This document shows positions 6,521-10,515 of a stretch of 11,802 nucleotides of DNA, in pieces; the first letter of the stretch is position 1; every line of letters starts with the position of its first letter. Source of the stretch: SMTZ1-83 sp048884925 (GTDB lineage Archaea; Asgardarchaeota; Thorarchaeia; Thorarchaeales; Thorarchaeaceae). The notes under the pieces are model-generated. The model saw only the letters and a program-made list of their open reading frames with translations, made no database searches and was not told the origin of the DNA. A program made the position numbers and the translations under genes. The stretch covers positions 1-11,802 of the forward strand of contig JBHLQK010000091.1 of assembly GCA_048884925.1 (NCBI GenBank), read 5' to 3'.

Positions 6521-7060
6521 ATGTCGTCGAGAGTTCTGATAAGTTATGGTTCACGTTACGGTTCAACAGCCGAAACAGCAGAAGCGATGGCTAAGACTGT
6601 TCAAGAAGTTGGCGCTCAGGTAGACCTAGTCAATCTCAAGAGAGCAAATCCGTCGAGTCCCATCGAAGACTACGATCTAGTCGTGATAGGAAGTGGAATT
6701 CAAGCTGGAAGATGGACAAAGGAGCCACTCGAATTCATCAAGAACAACCTAAATGCGCTATCAAAAACAAAAGTGGCAATCTTTGTTGTCTGTGGGTACG
6801 CTGCAAGTCCAGAGAAATGTGACTTTGCCCAAAGTGAATTTCTTGACAAAATTGTTGAGGAATATCCTAGCTTTTCTCCTGTATCTACAGGTCTGTTCCC
6901 GGGTGTCTTTGACTTCAGTAAGTACAACTTTGCTGTGAAAGCCTTGGTCAAACGTATCGTGAAACAGCAGATGGAACCAAGTGAGCAAGTCCCAGAGAGA
7001 ATAGATTTCCGTGACTGGGAAATGGTACAAGACTGGATAACCGAACTAGTCAAGTCATAG
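6521..7060 (+). CDS. Flavodoxin-domain protein, HemG-like (Flavodoxin_5 type)
   Basis: Probably an FMN-binding electron-transfer protein of 179 residues. The N-terminal beta strand VLISYG leads into the phosphate-binding loop GSRYGSTAE (10-18). YDLVVIGSGIQAGRW (51-65) forms the second flavin loop, and KTKVAIFVVCGYA is the central strand. The C-terminal part (YNFAVKALVKRIVKQQ and DFRDWEMVQDWITEL) resembles menaquinone-dependent protoporphyrinogen oxidase (HemG) relatives, so an oxidoreductase role is possible but not proved. An ATG at 6506 would add five residues (MRCTK) but lies only about 15 bases from the TATA element. ATG 6521 fits a leaderless message and the family start. No haem genes are nearby. 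Confidence 0.88.
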   Translation: MSSRVLISYGSRYGSTAETAEAMAKTVQEVGAQVDLVNLKRANPSSPIEDYDLVVIGSGIQAGRWTKEPLEFIKNNLNALSKTKVAIFVVCGYAASPEKCDFAQSEFLDKIVEEYPSFSPVSTGLFPGVFDFSKYNFAVKALVKRIVKQQMEPSEQVPERIDFRDWEMVQDWITELVKS

Positions 7061-7096
7061 TGTGAATCAATGGCCAAAATGCTGGAGGAAAATTGA

Positions 7097-7288
7097 ATGG
7101 AGCGGCGGAAAGTCCCGATGATTCTCTTAGGGCTTGCTGCAGTCTGGATTGTTGCTTCGGTTATGGTCACTTTATATCTACCTAGCTTACAAAAGCCCAA
7201 TTGGATAGAAGTAGTTGACATTTTGGCAATTGTAGCAGCATTAATCCTTGTCATAATAGAACTGGAATTGCGCTTGAGAGCAGCCTAG
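7097..7288 (+). CDS. Two-helix membrane micro-protein, function unknown
   Basis: A 63-residue protein not recognised as a named family. A basic N-terminus (MERRKVP) precedes helix 1, about residues 8-28 (MILLGLAAVWIVASVMVTLYL). A short loop (PSLQKPNWIE) follows, then helix 2, about 39-56 (VVDILAIVAALILVIIEL), and a basic end (RLRAA). The ATG has an excellent SD, GGAGG at 7084-7088 with an 8-base spacer, which makes it more credible than most ORFs of this size. It starts 36 bases after the flavodoxin gene and may share its transcript. Confidence 0.7.
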   Translation: MERRKVPMILLGLAAVWIVASVMVTLYLPSLQKPNWIEVVDILAIVAALILVIIELELRLRAA

Positions 7289-7321
7289 ATTGACAGCCGT
7301 AGGAAGACAGAAGCCTTTCTT

Positions 7322-7336
7322 CGAAAGCGTTAAACG
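7322..7336 (+). promoter_or_regulatory. BRE/TATA promoter of the Thr-rich surface protein
   Basis: CGAAAGCGTTAAACG closely matches the EF-1alpha promoter element (CGAAACCGTTAAAAG). Initiation near 7356 fits the ATG at 7392 rather than the in-frame TTG at 7290. Confidence 0.5.
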
Positions 7337-7391
7337 AATCCGTACGAATAGAGTAAGACAGTTTCGCTTAGCAAAAGAGGTTCGTAGGAAG

Positions 7392-7565
7392 ATGCCCGAA
7401 CGGAAGCGTGCACTCCTTGCAGTGCTAGCTGTCTTCCTGCTGGCTATGGTGGCAACAGGCGTCTACATCAACTCTAACTTTGAGGGTGAACAACAGACCG
7501 AAGAAACAACCACAACGACAGAAACTACGACAAATCCGACAACTACCACGACTTGTACTGGTTGA
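7392..7565 (+). CDS. Short membrane-anchored Thr-rich protein, probably truncated
   Basis: From the ATG at 7392 the product is 57 residues. It has a basic MPERKR, a hydrophobic helix at about 7-25 (ALLAVLAVFLLAMVATGVY), an acidic QQTEETTTTTETTT stretch and a NPTTTTTCTG end. This is the N-terminal anchor plus Thr-rich stalk typical of archaeal surface proteins, but no extracellular domain follows. The SD GAGGTT (7377-7382) and a promoter at 7322-7336 support this start; the TTG at 7290 would give 34 more basic residues and lies upstream of the promoter. After the TGA, the same frame stays protein-like for tens of codons but is broken by TAG 7602, TGA 7659 and TAA 7683. The gene may be decayed. 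Confidence 0.5.
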   Translation: MPERKRALLAVLAVFLLAMVATGVYINSNFEGEQQTEETTTTTETTTNPTTTTTCTG

Positions 7566-7769
7566 CCGCCTCCGCTGCTCATTGCGATACCTCCTAAACC
7601 GTAGGTAGTAGATGAAACAGCGGGTCTGGCAGATGACACTGAGTCGGGGAATCTCATTTGAGATGACAATGATGCTGGCACGTAAAGCAGTGCAGTACCA
7701 GCTGAGAATGGAGGAGCGGTCCCAAACTCATGGAGGTTCCTCATTGGGATCTTGGTAGATATTACTCTA
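7566..7769. other. Region downstream of the Thr-rich stub, no confident gene
   Basis: In the frame of the Thr-rich gene this region reads PPPLLIAIPPKP, stop, VVDETAGLADDTESGNLI, stop, DDNDAGT, stop, SSAVPAENGGAVPNSW. This looks like pseudogene remains. The minus strand has an uninterrupted 93-codon frame (7463-7744), but its end is only the antisense of the Thr codons (a Val run) and it has no SD. I cannot decide between these readings. Confidence 0.35.
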
Positions 7770-7800
7770 CCTTAGTAAGGTTGAGCCCGTTCTCTCAACT
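7770..7800. repeat. Adjacent inverted repeats (possible terminator or structured RNA)
   Basis: The perfect palindrome CCTTAGTAAGG (7770-7780) abuts a perfect 6-bp hairpin, GTTGAG (7780-7785) and CTCAAC (7794-7799) with an 8-base loop. TCTAGTTCCTTG follows. It lies between the Thr-rich gene remains and the gapped ORF, so it may end transcription from the left. Confidence 0.4.
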
Positions 7801-7816
7801 CTAGTTCCTTGCCAGT

Positions 7817-8125
7817 ATGTTAGATAGCATTATTTTCCAGTATTGGCAAATTCCGCTCCGANNNNNNNNNNNNNNNNNNNNNNNNNNNNNNNNNNNNNNN
7901 NNNNNNNNNNNNNNNNNNNNNNNNNNNNNNNNNNNNNNNNNNNNNNNNNNNNNNNNNNNNNTTCCGCTCCGACTCATGGAAAGAGCAAAAGAACATGTGA
8001 TGAAAAAGGAAATTCTAACCCTTGCCGAGTACGAAGCAGCTATGACAGAATATAATGAATTCATCAATCATCCTGGTGCGTTTTTGATGATGGGGACGCT
8101 TTTTGCAATAGGAACAGTGCCTTAA
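7817..8125 (+). CDS. Small hypothetical ORF interrupted by the scaffold gap
   Basis: Not recognised. As given, it reads 15 codons (MLDSIIFQYWQIPLR), then the N-gap, then 50 codons ending ...MMGTLFAIGTVP. If the 11 identical bases flanking the gap are merged, the frame runs without a break for 65 codons. The result has a helical, charged middle (LMERAKEHVMKKEILTLAEY, then EAAMTEYNEF) and a hydrophobic C-terminus (AFLMMGTLFAIG) that could touch the membrane. There is no clear SD or TATA box before ATG 7817. ATG 7977 inside the right part is an alternative start. Confidence 0.4.
   Translation: MLDSIIFQYWQIPLRXXXXXXXXXXXXXXXXXXXXXXXXXXXXXXXXXXPLRLMERAKEHVMKKEILTLAEYEAAMTEYNEFINHPGAFLMMGTLFAIGTVP
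7862..7961. other. Scaffold gap of exactly 100 N with identical 11-base flanks
   Basis: The gap is bordered on the left by TTCCGCTCCGA (7851-7861) and on the right by the same 11 bases (7962-7972). A round 100-N run with overlapping ends indicates two contigs joined by a default gap, so probably no sequence is really missing. Confidence 0.85.
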
Positions 8126-8149
8126 GGACTCTTGGTCAAGCCGCCTTGT

Positions 8150-8165
8150 CGAAACCGTTAAAAGC
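8150..8165 (+). promoter_or_regulatory. BRE/TATA promoter of EF-1alpha
   Basis: CGAAACCGTTAAAAGC combines a purine-rich BRE with a TTAAAA core. Initiation is expected near 8185, leaving a leader of about 55 bases. The perfect inverted repeat AGCGTG-A-CACGCT (8173-8185) lies between the TATA box and the expected start. A second hairpin in the leader (8191-8208, GTTCCC with GGGGAC) precedes the SD AAGGAGA (8224-8230). Confidence 0.65.
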
Positions 8166-8239
8166 ATCCCACAGCGTGACACGCTAGCAGGTTCCCCCAT
8201 TAGGGGACAGTCTAACATTCAATAAGGAGAATCATACCC

Positions 8240-9562
8240 TTGTCGAAAGAAAAGGAACATCTGAATCTCGTGGTCATTGGCCACGTAGATCACGGTAAGT
8301 CTACAATGACCGGTAGACTACTTTACGAGACAGGTGCGGTCGATGAGCGGACGTTCCAGCAGCACAAGGAAGAAGCAGAAAAGCTGGGTCGTCCGAGTTG
8401 GGCTTGGGCTTTTGCCCTTGACCGCCTGAAAGAGGAGCGTGAGCGAGGTCTTACTATCGACATCGCTTTCTTCAAGTTCCTCACTGACAAGTACTACTAC
8501 ACCATTATTGATGCCCCTGGTCACAAGGACTTTATCAAGAACATGATTACAGGCGCATCTCAGGCTGACGTAGGCCTACTAGTTGTATCAGCCAAGCGTG
8601 GTGAGTTCGAGGCTGGTGTTGGCCCTGGCGGTCAGACAAAGGAACATGCTTACCTTGCGATGACACTTGGTGTGCCGTCACTCATTGTCTGTGTCAACAA
8701 ATGTGATGATGACAGTGTAAAGTATAGCGAGGACAGGTACAAAGAGGTGAAGGAGGAAGTCGAAGGTTTCCTGAAGAGCATCGGTTACAAGACCGATAAG
8801 ATCCCATTCATTCCGACCTCAGCACTTGATGCAGCCAACCTCAAGGAGAGAACCCCTAATCTGACTCCGTGGTACGATGGGCCATCATTGCTTGAGGCCC
8901 TTGATTTGGTCGAGCTTCCACCGAAGCCGCTTGACAAGCCCCTACGCTTGCCAATCAACGACGTCTACTCAATCAAAGGTGTTGGTACGGTCCCAGTCGG
9001 TCGTGTCGAAACGGGTGTTATGAAGCCTGGTCAACAGGTCACTTTCATGCCTCCAAACAAGACCGGTGAGGTAAAGTCCATCGAGATGCATCACGAGCAG
9101 CTCAAGCAGGCAGTTCCTGGGGATAACGTCGGTTTCAATATCCGAGGTATCGATAGGAAGGACCTTGGCCGTGGTGATGTTGCAGGACCCACTGACAAGC
9201 CACCGACAGTCGCAGCAGACTACACTGGCCAGATAATGGTCATTCAGCATCCGACAGCCATCACTGTGGGCTACACCCCAGTCATTCACGCACACACAGC
9301 ACAAGTCGCTTGCAGATTTGACCAAATCCTGCAAAAGCTCGACCAGCGCAGCGGTCAGGTCATAGAGGAGAATCCGGACTTCGTGAAGAAAGGCGAGTCA
9401 ATGATTGCCAAGCTTGTTCCACTCAAGCCGATGTGCATTGAAACCTACAAGGAATTCCCACAGCTCGGCAGATTCGCAGTGCGCGATATGGGCATGACAG
9501 TCGCAGTAGGTGTAGTCACAAATGTTACTGCGAAGGAAATGGCCAAGAAAACTGCCAAGTAG
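8240..9562 (+). CDS. tuf: Translation elongation factor 1-alpha (aEF-1A, EF-Tu homologue)
   Basis: A GTPase that brings aminoacyl-tRNA to the ribosomal A site. All G motifs are present: G1 GHVDHGKS (14-21), G2 ERGLTID (68-74), G3 DAPGH (91-95), G4 NKCD (153-156) and G5 SAL (194-196). Domains 2 and 3 follow (DVYSIKGVGTVPVGRVETGV; GRFAVRDMGMTVAVGVV). The segment GEFEAGVGPGGQT (121-133) is the 11-residue insertion shared by eukaryotes and the eocyte/TACK/Asgard archaea. The 440-residue length is normal. The start is TTG with a strong SD (AAGGAGA, 9-base spacer). It stands alone, with its own promoter and terminator; S10, the usual downstream partner in archaea, does not follow. Confidence 0.98.
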   Translation: MSKEKEHLNLVVIGHVDHGKSTMTGRLLYETGAVDERTFQQHKEEAEKLGRPSWAWAFALDRLKEERERGLTIDIAFFKFLTDKYYYTIIDAPGHKDFIKNMITGASQADVGLLVVSAKRGEFEAGVGPGGQTKEHAYLAMTLGVPSLIVCVNKCDDDSVKYSEDRYKEVKEEVEGFLKSIGYKTDKIPFIPTSALDAANLKERTPNLTPWYDGPSLLEALDLVELPPKPLDKPLRLPINDVYSIKGVGTVPVGRVETGVMKPGQQVTFMPPNKTGEVKSIEMHHEQLKQAVPGDNVGFNIRGIDRKDLGRGDVAGPTDKPPTVAADYTGQIMVIQHPTAITVGYTPVIHAHTAQVACRFDQILQKLDQRSGQVIEENPDFVKKGESMIAKLVPLKPMCIETYKEFPQLGRFAVRDMGMTVAVGVVTNVTAKEMAKKTAK

Positions 9563-9589
9563 GGTCAGCTCCACTTAATATGCTAGAAC

Positions 9590-9605
9590 CGGGCCGCTTG
9601 GCCCG
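9590..9605 (+). terminator. Hairpin terminator of EF-1alpha
   Basis: CGGGCC-GCTT-GGCCCG is a perfect 6-bp GC stem with a 4-base loop, 27 bases after the stop. It is followed by the T-rich CTCTATTTTCATTCTATT. Hairpin plus T-rich tail fits a strong stop for a highly expressed gene. Confidence 0.65.
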
Positions 9606-9640
9606 CGTTCGACTCTATTTTCATTCTATTCGAGGACGAA

Positions 9641-9649
9641 GAGTTTATC
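9641..9649 (+). promoter_or_regulatory. TATA-like element of the zinc-ribbon membrane protein gene
   Basis: GAGTTTATC lies about 35 bases before ATG 9681, giving a very short leader with no SD. Confidence 0.4.
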
Positions 9650-9680
9650 CCGTCAATGTACGCAGCAGTATTGTATTACC

Positions 9681-10106
9681 ATGTTAGACGACGACTCATA
9701 CGACTACTACGGTGAAAGGCAAGAACGGCCTACAAGCCAATTCCGATGGGTGGTATTCGTTCTTCTGCTAATCATTGGATCCACCCTTGTCTTTGGGACA
9801 ATTGTGAGTGCACCACCAGAAACGTATCTGCTCTACATAGTATTTCTCGTGCCCATGGTCCTACTCTCTCTCTACTGCGCGTATCGCTGGGCACAAGGAC
9901 GTCCTATTGCACCAACTGATGTTGTTGATGATGATAGAGTCTTAGCCCAAATGCGAGCTCATGCGCTTCCTGCACAAAGAGTAGCTGACTTGGAAATGTA
10001 CCGATGTCCTGACTGTGAGATGTCCTTTGATATCTCCAATGCAACACCTGTGGAAGAAAATGTTGTTCTTTGTCCAATCTGCGGAACTAGGCTCTTCATC
10101 GAATAG
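9681..10106 (+). CDS. Two-helix membrane protein with C-terminal zinc ribbon
   Basis: No named family is recognised. The 141-residue product has an acidic, Tyr-rich N-terminus (MLDDDSYDYYGERQ). Helix 1 is at about residues 23-43 (WVVFVLLLIIGSTLVFGTIV) and helix 2 at about 49-68 (YLLYIVFLVPMVLLSLYCAY). A soluble region follows, with a zinc ribbon at residues 109-134: CPDC (C109, C112) and CPIC (C131, C134). Both tails are probably cytoplasmic, putting the ribbon inside the cell, where it could bind protein or nucleic acid. The ATG has no SD, and the message is probably nearly leaderless. Similar membrane plus ribbon proteins are frequent in archaea, mostly uncharacterised. Confidence 0.82.
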   Translation: MLDDDSYDYYGERQERPTSQFRWVVFVLLLIIGSTLVFGTIVSAPPETYLLYIVFLVPMVLLSLYCAYRWAQGRPIAPTDVVDDDRVLAQMRAHALPAQRVADLEMYRCPDCEMSFDISNATPVEENVVLCPICGTRLFIE

Positions 10107-10120
10107 TCGGTCACAATTAT

Positions 10121-10142
10121 CTAGTAAAACTCTCCGCGGATT
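10121..10142 (+). repeat. Dispersed 22-base repeat, copy 2
   Basis: CTAGTAAAAC, two variable bases, then TCCGCGGATT, 20 of 22 identical to 4677-4698. It starts 14 bases after the stop of the zinc-ribbon gene. Confidence 0.6.
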
Positions 10143-10164
10143 CGCACCCGGACACCCACTCGAC

Positions 10165-10194
10165 GGCTAGTCGTTAGCCATTCCTCTCTTTCTG
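10165..10194 (+). terminator. Hairpin plus pyrimidine tract after the zinc-ribbon gene
   Basis: GGCTA-GTCGT-TAGCC is a perfect 5-bp stem at 10165-10179, followed by ATTCCTCTCTTTCTG. It fits termination of the upstream gene before the MFS-unit promoter. Confidence 0.45.
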
Positions 10195-10251
10195 CCACCT
10201 GAAGCTAGTCACAATTTGTGACTCTATTCTGTGACCCTGTGATGTGGCTCC

Positions 10252-10260
10252 GCTATATAT
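10252..10260 (+). promoter_or_regulatory. TATA box of the micro-ORF/MFS unit
   Basis: GCTATATAT, continuing as AC, is the best-looking TATA box in the window. Initiation near 10283 gives a leader of about 10 bases before ATG 10294, with only a weak SD (GTGA, 10284-10287). Confidence 0.6.
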
Positions 10261-10293
10261 ACTGATTCTGAGCGGTAATTCTTGTGAAATATC

Positions 10294-10404
10294 ATGGCTC
10301 TAGCAACTAACTCTCGAATTTCATCAGTGAAGAAGAACAAGAAGACTGTCGAAGTCCAAAGGACTCAGGCTGTCGCTTACGCTAACATGACCTTTGTGAG
10401 GTGA
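10294..10404 (+). CDS. Micro-ORF A, 36-residue basic peptide upstream of the MFS exporter
   Basis: The peptide begins MALATNSRISSVKKNKK and ends QAVAYANMTFVR. It is strongly basic (KKNKK cluster) with a hydrophobic, Tyr/Phe-containing end and a final Arg. It starts at the expected distance from the TATA box. Its last codons and TGA stop (GTG AGG TGA) form the SD of the next micro-ORF, AGGTGA at 10399-10404, so ribosomes finishing here sit on the next ribosome-binding site. It resembles micro-ORF B: both start MAL, both contain KKT, and T-Q-A-V-A-Y-A matches T-R-A-I-A-Y-A with different synonymous codons, which suggests selection on the protein. It could be a leader peptide or a small functional protein. 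I do not recognise the family. Confidence 0.6.
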   Translation: MALATNSRISSVKKNKKTVEVQRTQAVAYANMTFVR

Positions 10405-10413
10405 AATGTTACA

Positions 10414-10509
10414 ATGGCACTCGTAAGGATCAAGAAGACCCCCAAGAAGGGGCAAGTAAAGCCTAGGATCTCCACCAGGGCTATCGCTTATGCCTACTTC
10501 TCGAGGTAA
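10414..10509 (+). CDS. Micro-ORF B, 31-residue basic peptide, paralogue of micro-ORF A
   Basis: The peptide begins MALVRIKKTPKKGQVKPR and ends TRAIAYAYFSR. It is again basic with an aromatic end and a final Arg. Its start has a strong SD (AGGTGA, 9-base spacer) inside the stop region of micro-ORF A. Its own end (CGAGGTAA) supplies the SD GAGGT (10503-10507) of the MFS gene, which begins 6 bases after the TAA. A small hairpin, CCCC-AAGAA-GGGG (10440-10452), lies within the coding sequence. The position between a promoter and an exporter, the duplication and the stop/SD overlaps fit translational control of the exporter, but this is inference. Confidence 0.6.
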   Translation: MALVRIKKTPKKGQVKPRISTRAIAYAYFSR

Positions 10510-10515
10510 GTCAGG

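Larger units (their letters stand above)
10110..10243. promoter_or_regulatory. Cluster of TGTGAC half-sites with a 17-base palindrome (putative operator)
   Basis: The perfect inverted repeat AGTCACAA-T-TTGTGACT spans 10207-10223. Two further direct half-sites follow, TGTGAC at 10230-10235 and TGTGAT at 10238-10243, just before the TATA box at 10252. The 9-mer GTCACAATT also occurs at 10110-10118 and 10208-10216. The grouping ahead of a promoter suggests a binding site for a dimeric regulator of the micro-ORF/MFS unit; the regulator is unknown. Confidence 0.5.

Noticed and set aside
7607..7706. C/D-box sRNA-like signals (AGATGA, CTGA, GAGATGAC)
   Set aside because: The box spacings do not fit an archaeal C/D guide RNA (about 12 bases between C and D' and between C' and D), and no closing stem was found.
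7463..7744. 93-codon minus-strand frame ending in a Val run
   Set aside because: The Val run is the antisense of the Thr codons. There is no SD at its ATG. It is kept only as an alternative for the 7566-7769 region.
9590..9622. tRNA-like T-arm sequence GCGTTCGACTC after EF-1alpha
   Set aside because: No D-arm, anticodon arm or acceptor stem can be assembled around it. The hairpin plus T-rich tail is better explained as a terminator.
10440..10452. CCCC-AAGAA-GGGG hairpin in micro-ORF B as an attenuator
   Set aside because: The stem is only 4 bp with no T-tract or mutually exclusive partner visible, so I mention it but do not call it an attenuator.
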